From: Flammulina velutipes
Lineage: Eukaryota > Basidiomycota > Agaricomycetes > Agaricales > Physalacriaceae
Length of the DNA stretch: 64,000 nucleotides
Direction of reading: 5' to 3'
Assembly (NCBI GenBank): GCA_011800155.1
Contig: CM022369.1
Span: 248,001 to 312,000 of the forward strand
Shown here: piece after piece, positions 50,604 to 61,447 of the stretch
Layout of the letters: each line of letters opens with the position of its first letter
How positions within the stretch are numbered: the first letter of the stretch is position 1
Made by a program: the position numbers and the translations under genes
Notes under the pieces: model-generated
Seen by the model: the letters and a program-made list of their open reading frames with translations, nothing else
Databases searched by the model: none
Told to the model about the DNA's origin: nothing

Positions 50604-52725
50604 ATGTCTGCAGAACAACTGGTGGTCGACCTTTCCGAGTACGAACTCAAGAAAAAAGACCTCATTGCTCTAGATCGCGCTCTTCGCCTGGATTCTAACA
50701 TTCCAAACGGTGCTTTATCAGCGCTTGAGAAAGAGGCAGACAATGTTATACGCGACCTCAGAGCAGAAGAGGCAGTCTCGATATGGGCTGCAGAGCATTC
50801 TTCCATCCCACATCCCTTCCCAGGAATGGAGTTCCTGACAGGTAAGCTCAACGATGGTTTTCACACGTCCCATACTAAATTCAATTCAGGAAGAAGTATC
50901 ATTCTGCAAACAAAGCTATTCCAAATCATGAAGAAGGCTAGTCCAGCACACGTCCAAAGATCTTGACTGACCTCCATACAGATGCCTAAGGGTGCATTAC
51001 TTCACGCTCATCTAGACGCAACTGTCGACGCGTCGTACCTTCTCAGCTTGGCTCTCAAGGAGCCCGCGATCCATGTTCGCGCAAACCAAACGCTCACGAG
51101 CAACACTTTCCACACTGTCCTTCCGGAATTCAAGGCTCTCACCGCAGAGTTGCGAACGAACGATAGCAAATCTCTGACAGACGCGTTGTATGTTGCAAAC
51201 TCTTGGGTACCCATTCAAACTGCGCGAGATAATTTCGATCCGTCTCTTGGTGGCCCAGAGGCCTTCGACAAATGGGTCCTAGGCGCGATGACCATCAATC
51301 CTTCAGAAGCTTATGGAACTCATAACACCGTTACAAAGGTAGCGCGCGAGAGTCTATCCATGTTTACCGCCCAGAATACTCATACGGACACAGATTTGGC
51401 AAAAATTCGGGAGCACTTTCATCGTTGCTGGAGTACGTTGTCTCCTCTCAAGTGAACGAACTACCGGCCTTACCAAAATGTCTAGGGAATCATTCACTAC
51501 ATGCCCATATACACCCAGTACATTCGAGAATTTATCCTGTCGTCCATCGAAGACGGCATTTCTTACGTGGAACCCCGTGTCAACTTTTGGTTCAAGTGAG
51601 TCCTCTATTTACAAGACGCTTCATCGCCCTAATGCTAGCTCTTAGGACGTACGTCTCTGAATCAGGGAACGATGATGTTACCCATCGAGACTTTTTGATT
51701 GCATTTGAGCGCATTGTCAACGAAATAAAGGCCGAGATGGCCGCTCAAGGTCGCCACGATGAATTCGTTGGAGCAAAGGTATGATCTTTCGAGATTGGCA
51801 CCTAGGACGAGGCGCTAACCAATCCTCCTCAGATAATCTACACATCGTTGAAGTTCATCGAACCCGAAGACCTAGAGTGGTATCTTCGTGACTGCATCGA
51901 GCTCAAGAAAGAGTTTCCACACCTCATCGCTGGCTTCGACTTGGTTGGAGATGAGAACGAGCTATACCCTCTCAAGCATTACTTGAAGCAGTTGTTGGAA
52001 TTCCGCCATCTGCAGAAAGAGGCTGGGGTGGATATTCCTTTCGTTTTCCACGCCGGTGAAACGCTGGGAGACGGCACAGAGGCAGACATGAACCTGTATG
52101 ACGCGATTCTACTGGGTACCAAGCGTATTGGCCATGGGTAAGGGTGAACATCGCATTGTATACAAGGAACTGACCTTTATCTTCGCCAGCTTCTCCCTCG
52201 TGAAGCACCCTGAGCTCATGAAAATATGCCGTGAAAGAAATATCGCGTTGGAGGTCTGTCCTATCTCGTAAGCTAAACGAACTATTGCGTTTGCGTTGTA
52301 CTGATCAAATTCACAGCAACGAGATTCTGGTATGATCATTTCTCTAACTTGGACGACGTCAGACTTACATTCACTAGCGCCTCACATCATCCATGCCCAT
52401 GCACCCACTTCCCATCCTCATCAACAACGGGATCGGTGTGGCCCTCTGCTCGGACGATCCAGCTGTCTTTGGCAACATGGGCCTGAGTTTCGATTTCTTC
52501 CAGGTCATTGCCGCCAGCGAAGTGACCGGTATCATCCAGCTTGGCGCTATGGCGAGGGATAGCATTTCCGTGAGTGTAGTTTCCACTAGAAAACTCGATA
52601 AAATCGTCTGATCTAGTCTACAGCATTCGTTACTGGAACCCGAACAGAAAGAGCTCGCGATAGAGAAGTGGACCAGACGCTGGGAACAGTTCTTGCAGGC
52701 CGTCGTGAACGATTCGAAGAAATAA
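50604..52725 (+). CDS. ADGF/CECR1-type adenosine deaminase, without signal peptide
   Basis: A metal-dependent deaminase of about 550 residues that would convert adenosine to inosine. Active-site residues are complete: zinc ligands in LLHAHLDAT, the zinc His and catalytic Glu in FVFHAGETLGDG, the His in TKRIGHGFSLVKHP, and the Asp pair in LCSDDPAVFGN. The long N-terminal helical region (ELKKKDLIALDRALR; WAAEHSSIPHPFPGMEFL) and the sequence YVEPRVNFWF place it with the ADGF/CECR1 group, not the short Add group. Those animal proteins are secreted, but here the start MSAEQLVVDLSEYELKKKD has no hydrophobic segment, so an intracellular enzyme is likely. A 13-base exon (52317-52329) encodes part of PISNEIL. 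It ends LQAVVNDSKK at TAA 52723-52725. Substrate is inferred from the family. Confidence 0.92.
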
Positions 52726-52925
52726 GAAGTTTGAAAGGACTCGAGAAACGACCTATATCCTACATGTTATATATATTCAACATATGTATACTATCAACTG
52801 TACAAAAGTACTACAGCCTCGCAGGAGCTAACTTGGCGTTACACCATCACACCACACATGTTGTTGAGCTCGAAACAACAAGAATAAGAATCATAAGATA
52901 CACAAATAAGGAATTATCCAGTACA

Positions 52926-55900
52926 TCACGCCAAAGTCCTGAGGTTCTCTTCTAGCTCTAAGATATCATTCTCTCTGATGACCTTGAGGAATATACTCTC
53001 CAGTGTGGCCTTCTCCACGGTGTACTCTGCGAAATCTCCAGAGTCGGAAAGGACATGGAAGAGCCGTGATAACGAGAAATCGTCCCCGATGGGCACCTCA
53101 AACCGCGTCGCAACGTCGTCGGCCATTTTACTTCCAGGGATCTGTGACATTAACGTCTGGGCCTTCGTTATCTCATCTCGCGTCCGGCAGGTAAAGTGAA
53201 CTTCATAGGTCGAATAACGAGCAGACAATGATTCCGTGGTTCCAATCGCTGATGGGCTATGTTAGAAATCAAGCCAAATAAGTAGCTTATACTGATTCAT
53301 ACCGAGAAGGCGCTTGGCGAGGATCCCGACCTTTGTGGCTAACGCAGAAGCTTCTTCCATCGAATCTGTAGAAAGGGTTGGTGTTGTCTCGACGACGACG
53401 ATGTGCGGACATACGTGTTGTAATGACCACTGCTTTACCAACAGCAACTTTCTTCAAAGTCGTCCACATCTCTCGTTTCATTCTAGCGTCAACCCCCGTC
53501 GAGAACTCATCAATTAGTACGACAGATGGATTGCCTACCAGAGATGTCAGGACATAGCAAAAGTCATAGTGACGAGATATTACCTATAAGGGCAATCGCG
53601 AGCGACAACTTTCTCTGGTTCCCACCAGAAAGTTTGCTGGCCAACCGGTGTGCGTATAGAACAAGTCCAGTTGCATGCAATAATGTTTCCACATTGTTTC
53701 GCAACACGTCACCATGTCCGAGACCTTTCAAACGTCCGTAGATCTCCAGGTGCTCCTGGACAGTGAGTTGAGAGTCGATAGCCGTGAATTGAGGGCAGAC
53801 TCCAAGGGCGAATCGCGCTTTCTTAGGGTGTCGAATGACGGATTCTCCGGCAATGGTGACATCTCCGATATCTGGTTGTACGTCTCCACCTATAAGGAAT
53901 GAGTTTTCGTGTCAAATCTTCAACGAGTGAGCACTTGAGCACTCACGAATGATGTTGAAAGTTGTAGTTTTGCCAGCACCGTTAGGGCCGAGCAAAGCGA
54001 AGATCGTGTTGCTTGAGGCGCTGAGAGTAACGTTATCAACGACCTTATTCTTCCCATAAGTCTTTGAGACTCCAAGAACACGGAGGACGTCGTTGGACGC
54101 GGTAGCATGTTTTGCTTCATTGACCACATCTGCCTTGTCCTGGGTTTCCCCAGCCAGGGCAACCTCCTTCTTCGAAGATTTCCTCTTCAAGTTGAAGATG
54201 CGAGAGAGTACCGATCCGGAGTCAACCCAGACCAGGATGGCGAGCAGGATGAAAGAGTATACGATCAGATAGAGAATCGGTCCACCATAACGCAGTATTG
54301 TACCGGTCTGTGCAGTTGAAACAGTCTCGTTATCCACACAAAGCAAGGAGAAAAGATTGACGGAGACGAAGGCAGCTCTTGACTGAAGAAAAAGTCAACA
54401 CACAAATCTGAGTCGTCAAGTACACTTACCACGCTAGCCACAGGGGAAAGTATAGAAAGTGTGAAATGAATGACTGTGAGAATCCAATCGGCATCCGAAG
54501 TCTTTGCGTAGGTCAAAGTGAGCAGGTATGCCGCGAGATACAACTACCTTAGCAATGAGTAGATGGACAAAACTTTGACAAATAATACGACTTACGACGA
54601 ACATGATTACTTGGTACCCTGCTGCTGCTGCGAATGCAGCCAGAGGGCTGGAGACTACCAGTGATACACAATAAGAAAACAGGGTACCGGCGAAGCCGTA
54701 GAGAACCAGGACGACCCACTACGTATGATGTAAGAACATGTTTTGCTTGTAGAAACATGCTAAACTCACAAACAAGCCTAACCCATGGAACTGGTCACCA
54801 ACTGCCGCAAAGACTACGATTATGATCGTGGCTGCAAGGACGCAGAATATGATATCAAATGCCAGATGTCCTAACCATAGTCCAATGGGGTCATAGAGCC
54901 CGTTGGAGAACTGCATGGCTTGGACGGACGAGCGTCGTTCTTGGGAAACATACAGGGTGTAGAACGCTGTGTATACGGCCTTCATCGAAATGAATAGATG
55001 AAATGGGAGTAGATGTGATATTAACTTACCATCGTAGCACCAAAAAAGGCGACCCATTTCAGCGCAACAAGAGTCCCAGCCGCAACTTGTGGAAACAGTT
55101 CATAGTTCGCCTGTATGAACGCACCGGCAGCCGGGCTCGGAGTTCCGGACACGTTCTGGGCATTGCTGAATAGAATGTTGGTAGCAAGATTCAGTAGAAG
55201 GAGTCCTGTATATCCGGGTGCGGATGCTTCCCATGCTATGAAAGTTGTACCGGCGTCCAAGTCCATCGACAGCCCTCCAACAGGAAGGTTCCTGAAGTCG
55301 TTCCGAATGGTGTCGACGAACGACGCATTGTCTGCTACGTCGGCAATAGATAGAGACGCCGTGCTAGTACCAAGCGCGGACTGTATTAGTCCAGGCGGAG
55401 AATTCAAAACCTGTCCTGTGCCATTGAATAGCCCCGTACCAGCAGCGAAAGGGGAGATCGGCATGAAGAGAGGTACGGGTATAGTAGACGCAAATCGACG
55501 AACACATGACGGTTGTCGTCCAGCGATGAACACCAATGGTATTGTGGATCCGGCGACTGCCACGAGCACTGACAGGAGAGGGACGAGCCAGCTTCTGCGT
55601 GAGATAAGCGTGCGCTTCACGAAGATGGTTACTGCCTGCTGCCATGCCGCCATGGGTTGTCCGGCGGAGAGCTTGATGTTGGACACGGGTTTCTCGTGGT
55701 CTATAGACATGTTTGAATGCATTGATGCTTTTTCTGAGGCCAATTTGGGCTGGTGCTTGGCCATAAGATCGAGGAAAATGTCTTCGATTGTTGTTCCAAG
55801 AATGTCGTACGAGGCGACAAGAGACTCCTTGACCAACTCGTCGACCAGCTGCAGAACCTGTTCAACCTGTGTGGTGTCCTTCGACTTCAGATGGAATAGG

Positions 55901-58473
55901 ACGTGTGAGCTTCCAATTGGTGTCATAGAAGCTCCAGGCGTGATAACGCGAATACGACGTAAAATTTCCATCGGAGTCTGCAGGTCGTCGTCCTTTTCAG
56001 CATTTGCTGGTACGTTGAGGGATGCCTGGACGGTGTAGCCTTCACCAAGATCACGTTTCAATGACACGGGAGATCCTTCGGCCACCAGTTTACCGGGAGC
56101 AGCTAAGATAGCAATGTTATCGGCCAGTAAATCAGCTTCGTCAAGGAACTAAAGTTCGTTTCAGACCGCGTTCGTCTAGAAGATGAATGCAAACGCACAT
56201 GGGTTGTGAATATGATGGTCCGCTCCTCACGACATGCTGTCAGAGTTCTCCAAAGTGCTCGACGAGAGAGTGGGTCAACACCAGAGGTGCACTATGAAAG
56301 TCATCAGAATCTCATAGTAACATCCAAGAAGGCGAGTACTTGCCTCATCGACAAGAACAACTAGGGGAGGATGATTAAGGGACGCAGAATGTGAGTCGAG
56401 CAAGGAACTTACTCTTTGAGCCCCCAATCAACCCAATCGCCAACTGCAGCTTTCTTTTCTGACCTCCCGAGAGCGTAGCCGCGTTCGCGTGGATTTTATT
56501 GCCTAAATCGCACTCCTTCAACAGTTGCTCGATATCTTCTTTCTCGTCTGAATGCTTTGACCATTTGACGGAGCGCCATACCCGAAGTGTCTGATAACAG
56601 CTCAGCTCTGGGAAAAGGACATTCTTCTGCGGCACCAGACCCAGGGTTCCTGGTTCAGGATGGTCCTGACCAGTCTCGAACTGAACGATTCCAGACGTGC
56701 GACCGGCGAGTCCACCGAGGATGGAGAGAACGGTCGATTTCCCAGCCCCATTGGATCCCAACAGGACGAAAATTCCATACTTAGGAATGTCCAGTGTCAA
56801 GTCGTCGACGGCAGTCACGGTATTCTTCCTAGGATGGAGAAAGGAAGTCGTGAACGTCTTGTTGAGATTCTTCAGCGAAACAGCGATATCCGGATTGAGC
56901 GGTTGTGAAGGCTGTTTCGGCGTCTTTGAAAACCATGCTCGTTTCGGGTGCGGGTTCCTAGCATCATACAGCCTGTTTTCTAAGAGGACAGCAAGCCAAG
57001 GCCAGAGGAAGATGTCAATCTATTGCAGGATTAGCATCAAACCGACGGAGTTGAATAGAGGCGTACAATAGCAGCGAGAAGAAGCGGTAAAAGTACCAGT
57101 CCGTTGTCAGGATCTCCTTTCAGAACATCGGCGGGAATGAGGTGACTCTCGAAGCCACAAATGGCGCGAATAGTAAAGATATAGTATCCGGGAGGGAATA
57201 TGATCGAGAATATGAAAGCTACACCAGTACCAGCACTGCCAAATGCCTGCGCAATGATGGCAAATACGATTGCCAAGAAGGTCGACGCTACAGCTGCTAG
57301 CTGCGGACTGCTACCGAATGGCGCGGCGACGAAGAACGACCAACTTGCTAGCTGGAGTCCGAAGAGTAAATGAACGACGACAAGCAACCCGGCATTGGTT
57401 TCGGAGAATATGCGATAATGCCAGATGAGAGCGATAATGATCCATGCGGGAAGATAGGCGAGGGATGTACTGAGGTGCCAAGAGATGACCCTCGCAGAAT
57501 CCAAAAGGCCCATGCTCTTCATGTGGGCGGTTACGAGGCTGGCGCGCTCGGAGGTTACGGCGCCAGGAAGTTGATATGATATGCCCACAAAACAAATGAA
57601 CAAAGCAAGGACTAACAAGGACCGCAGCGCTCTAATGTAGCCTTTTTGCCAACATCAGTGATTGTTACGAATAGAGAAAACGACTAACTGAGGCGAATAT
57701 CAGTGTCCTGTTGTTCGTTGGTGACTTGGGTGAAGGGCCATTCTATCGGGGTTTGCATCTCTTGGTTCGTCCTTAGCTCTATGAACGCCTGCAAATGCCA
57801 TTAGCTATGTTCAAGTGGAGAAAAAGCGAACATACTTGATCTATGGCCCACTGTAAAGGTAGAACACGGAGCTCGAAGTCGCTGGTGTGTTTTTCAACAT
57901 TAATATAAAAGAGTCCCCCGTCAGCACGAATGGTGTAGTTTATTAGTCCGGATTCCGGTATGTCGTTGAAAGCGATTGCGGCGAAGCATTCAGAAAACAA
58001 ATTAAAGTTCTGTGGACACGAATCAACGATGTCGTCGGGGGATTCAAGTTGTTGAACTGCAGACAACTGGGCAGGAGTGAAATCTCGCGTTACTCGAGAC
58101 ATGATGCTTTCAGCGGATGGGGAAGATGTGCTGTTCGTTCCGTCAGCCCATATCAATCTGAGATGTGGTTCGAACGTCGTTTGGAGCGCGCGGAGGGCGA
58201 TAGGCTCTCCAATCCCGAACTAGAATGATTGAGACGTGAAGGAAGGGTACCATTTCATGCTACTCACATTGCTAGGCTTCGATAAAAAGACTTGGGCGAC
58301 AGCAAGCAATACGGCGAACCCGATAGGACCCAGAAAGCATCGCAGGATATTCAACTAGGGAATGTTCAAGTACGTGAACCCCCAACCAAAGGCATACTCA
58401 CAAACGGGTGTTTCGAAAAGACGATCCAGTTCTTCCAAAAGAGCACCGAAAACTGCCGCCAGAAAAGCCTCAT
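52926..58473 (-). CDS. Full-length ABCA-type ABC transporter
   Basis: An ATP-driven transporter, probably for lipids, of about 1,600 residues arranged TMD1-NBD1-TMD2-NBD2. The start MRLFWRQFSVLFWKNWIVFS followed by LNILRCFLGPIGFAVLL is the typical ABCA N-terminus with a first helix, then a large lumenal loop and a helix bundle near 57040-57620. NBD1 has Walker A LLGSNGAGKST and signature LSGGQKRKLQLAIGLIGG. A regulatory-like linker follows (LVDELVKESLVASYDILGTT), then TMD2 with another large extracytosolic loop. NBD2 has Walker A LLGPNGAGKTTTFNI and signature KLSGGNQRKLSLAIALIG, with the C-terminal domain ending LEENLRTLA at TGA 52926-52928. About fourteen introns. ABCA proteins are absent from baker's yeast, so no close yeast model exists. 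Substrate unknown. Confidence 0.92.
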
Positions 58474-58804
58474 CGTGGGGGTATAAGGTGAGATACAGGG
58501 ATAGTCGCGTCAGACCATTTGTAGGCGATTATGAGCCGTCACGCGCGTCAATGACATGGTTGCCAATAAAGATCGTTGGGCTAAGGTTGATCGCAGCCTC
58601 GGCATCATGGCTTGTAAGGAACTTCAATAAAGGCATTCCTCATGGATATCCGGAATCGCCGCGCGCACTGCCTTGTTGATAAGTAGGTATTTTCCAAAAG
58701 CTCAAAGGAACTGATAAGAAGTTTCACCAAAGTAATACTACAATCCAGATCGACAAATCATCTCATTCTGATCTCCCCGCTCGATTCAACGCTCCCAAAT
58801 TATG
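58474..58804. other. Intergenic region upstream of the ABCA gene
   Basis: These 331 bases hold no gene; they are the ABCA promoter and the 3' flank of the RCC1-repeat gene. Confidence 0.4.
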
Positions 58805-59950
58805 TTATTGCTGTACGTATAGCCATGTTGTACCAGGACCTGCCCAAACATTGACGCATTTCATTTTTTCTGACCATATTTTCGTCGGTCGTGGAACGTC
58901 CTCTGTTCTCCCAAGTCCCAGGTTCCCATGCTCGTTCCACCCCCATCCCCAGACTTCGCCGTCTTCAAAAAGTGTGACTACATGCTCAGACCCACATGCC
59001 AACTTCTTCACCGCACGTTTGGGGAAAGGGAATTCGACCATGGACAACTCGGAATCGTCATCTCGTCCAAGCTGACCATTAGAGTTCAGCCCTTTTGAAA
59101 CAACGCCCTCGTTGGTGACAACGTAAGTGCCATTCCACGTACATCCCACTTTCTGCGCGCCAGTCAAATACCGCACCCCATCCATCTGGCCTTTTCGATT
59201 CGATCCGTACACCAGTGGTTGTCCTGTGGTGAGCAGGATAGCGGTGTGCTGCGCTCCGAGTGCGAAAGACTGAGCTTCACCATGAAACCACAAGACTTTC
59301 GGATACTGCTCGATAGCCACTTGCTCTCCGTACCGCTCTCGCAGTTGGCCATGGCGCGCTGCTCCCCATCCCACTAAGTACCGTTGAGTCGTATTGGGAG
59401 TTGAGACAGAGACAACGACGTGGTGCTGTCCGGCTACAATCGTGTGCACGGTAAACACCCCAGATAGTGTCTGATCTTCCATGTAAAGGCCGTTGAAGGT
59501 GACAGTCTCCATACCTGGGATCTTGTGTCCAAACGGAGATCCCGCGAGGTCGCCAAAGTCATTGCTGCCCATTGAGACAATAACGTCTGACTGTCCATCG
59601 CACTCAAGCACAATGAAAGAGCTCTGCCATGTAGCAGCAACCAGCTTGGGCACGAAACCATCTTGTTGGTGGGGGATGTCCAGGCGACGGAAAGTGTAGA
59701 ATTCCTCCTTATGTCGAGGTCCGAACTGTCCTGCAGTCCCGTCACCACATCCCCAAACCTCCTTGACAGGAACACCTGTGTCATCGAAGATCTCAACAAG
59801 CATTAAGGTATGGTTGGCGCCACAAACAAGGTCGAGAATTCGGTGCGCTGCAGGCATATTGTCGACCACACACCTCGCAAAAACGTGAGAGTCATCGGTC
59901 GATCCGTGACCAAGTTGCCCACGAGCATTGGAACCCGCCGAAAATAACAT
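58805..59950 (-). CDS. RCC1-repeat protein (Ats1-like), intronless
   Basis: A single exon of 381 residues, rare in this intron-rich window. It forms a beta-propeller of RCC1 repeats; clear ones are LFSAGSNARGQLGHGSTDD, VWGCGDGTAGQFGPRHKEE, VSMGSNDFGDLAGSPFG, LVGWGAARHGQLRERYGEQ, LVYGSNRKGQMDGVRYLTG, VSKGLNSNGQLGRDDDSEL and VWGWGWNEHGNLGLGRTED. Characteristic linkers are VCGANHTLMLV and LACGSEHVVTLFEDGEVW. Length and single-propeller form resemble yeast Ats1, which works with the Elongator/diphthamide pathway, more than the chromatin-bound Ran exchange factor, which has a basic N-terminal tail lacking here. That link is inferred. Start 59950 (MLFSAG) and stop at 58805-58807. Confidence 0.85.
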   Translation of the reverse strand: MLFSAGSNARGQLGHGSTDDSHVFARCVVDNMPAAHRILDLVCGANHTLMLVEIFDDTGVPVKEVWGCGDGTAGQFGPRHKEEFYTFRRLDIPHQQDGFVPKLVAATWQSSFIVLECDGQSDVIVSMGSNDFGDLAGSPFGHKIPGMETVTFNGLYMEDQTLSGVFTVHTIVAGQHHVVVSVSTPNTTQRYLVGWGAARHGQLRERYGEQVAIEQYPKVLWFHGEAQSFALGAQHTAILLTTGQPLVYGSNRKGQMDGVRYLTGAQKVGCTWNGTYVVTNEGVVSKGLNSNGQLGRDDDSELSMVEFPFPKRAVKKLACGSEHVVTLFEDGEVWGWGWNEHGNLGLGRTEDVPRPTKIWSEKMKCVNVWAGPGTTWLYVQQ

Positions 59951-60264
59951 TCGAAAACCAGGACGAAAATGAGAAGATGGTGGCGCAAAGGAAGTCGGGT
60001 GACGAGTGACTGGCGTGACAGATGAATTCGCTATCCACCAGGATCTACCATAAACTCTGATAACGTTAAGCTAAGTAAAGTAAAAGTACTATAAGAACAT
60101 CGAGAAGAGTAAGATATCGGTAACTTGGGAAACTGTCCCATATCAGTGTATGCAACGTATAACTGTATTATTCATCAAGAATGAAAAAGCCCACCAAGAA
60201 TGGGATCATGAGAGATGTCATCTAATCTGCAAGGGAGTACGGTCGCTGGGTGAGTATATCTAGT
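59951..60264. other. Intergenic region, no gene seen
   Basis: AT-rich sequence between two minus-strand genes; promoter of the RCC1-repeat gene and 3' flank of the C2H2 gene. Confidence 0.4.
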
Positions 60265-61177
60265 TTAGTATGTCAACATCCTCGAGGGCATGAGGTTATC
60301 GAGGGTCCTCTGTACCACCTGAAACCTAGAAACTCCGCACCTCTCACTCTCGATGTGCTGGAGCAAAGCGCTCAGCGCCGTGAACCTGATCCTGCAAGAC
60401 TCCAGAGGGCAGAAATAGATCTTGGACTGGTGCCTCGGGCTCGCAAGATGTTGGTTCAGCGAGAGAAGGGTTCGGTACTCTGCGTGACAGAGATAACACT
60501 CGAAACCATACCCGTTCCACGCATGACTATTCGCGGAATACTGGACATCATTTCCAGCTGTGATGAGTCGAGAGGCGTCAGTGATGAGGTTGTGAGTGTC
60601 GTGTTTCCGAACGTGGTCGTTGACGATTGCACGGGTGATGCCAGAGGGACAGGAATTGGATTCGAAGTGGAGAACGAGGGCAGCGCGAGAGACGAAGGAT
60701 TTGCCGCAACCGGCTCCAGGACAAAGGAAACCCTTAGGTTTGTGGACAGCAGAGTTCAAGTGCTGATATAGCTGTCAGAAAACGCGAAAGACGAAAGGAA
60801 TGGATTAGACTCACAGCGCGAAGGTTGCTATCGCTTTGGAAGTCGCGCCTACATTCCCAACAGTAATTGTGCCTCGGGGACTGTCTGTAATGCTCCCGGA
60901 GGCCTGTCTCATTGACGAAAACCTTGTTGCATGAAGCGCAATAGTCGTGGCGATTATTGTAGTGATCGGACAGGCTTTGCGGGCTATCGAAGTGATCATT
61001 GCAGTACTGGCAATACGAATGGCGAGGGCTTTGCACATAGTGCTCTTTCAAGCCAAGGGCAGAGAAGAAATCGAGGTTGCAGTAGTCGCACACGTTGTGA
61101 TTGGAAGAGTTTCTTTCATGCTGGACCAGCGCTTGTCTATGAGGGAAGTGGCGTTGACATCTGTCGCAGTATTCCAT
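60265..61177 (-). CDS. Tandem C2H2 zinc-finger protein
   Basis: About 285 residues made almost wholly of zinc fingers. They begin at the start codon: MEYCDRCQRHFPHRQALVQH, then NVCDYCNLDFFSALGLKEHY, SYCQYCNDHFDSPQSLSDHY, DYCASCNKVFVNETGLREHY, NYCWECRRDFQSDSNLRAH, and a wider finger FLCPGAGCGKSFVSRAALVL. Two or more fingers near the C-terminus read CYLCHAEYRTLLSLNQHLAS and FCPLESCRIRFTALSALLQH. Successive N-terminal fingers are joined by SPRHxYC linkers. One intron starts after NLRA; using the acceptor CTATATCAG restores the exact C-x2-C-x12-H-x5-H spacing (LRAHLNSAVH), whereas the nearer CTGACAG would add three residues and break it. A cap intron in the leader is possible. Nucleic-acid or protein binding is likely; function unknown. 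Confidence 0.82.
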
Positions 61178-61447
61178 ACCGAAAGACAACTGTGATAAAA
61201 GGGGAAACGTCAGTACGTGCTTTGAGAAATAAAGAGGGCAACGAACTGGGCGAAACTGGGCCGTCTGTTGCAAGATGCTGAAGTGGAAGAGGTTGAAAGA
61301 GTTAGGCCAAAGTTAGGCGACCTATTTAAGGACGCGTAATTAATTAATGCCACATGGCAGCACGCGAGCACGTGATTTGAGGTGGTTGAAATTGCTTCCG
61401 GTCATTCTTTACAATTTTCTTTCACTCCCCACGATCTCTGGTCAGCC
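61178..61447. promoter_or_regulatory. Shared promoter of C2H2 gene and MYND gene
   Basis: A 270-base gap between two divergent start codons. It contains ACGCGT at 61332-61337, a TTAATTAATTA run, and a CACGTG at 61369-61374. The minus strand reads CTTAAATAGG near 61322, a possible TATA element. Roles are inferred from the motifs only. Confidence 0.4.

Noticed and set aside
55115..56038. Plus-strand frame of 307 codons inside the ABCA gene
   Set aside because: The opposite strand encodes a conserved transporter domain; this frame has no family features.
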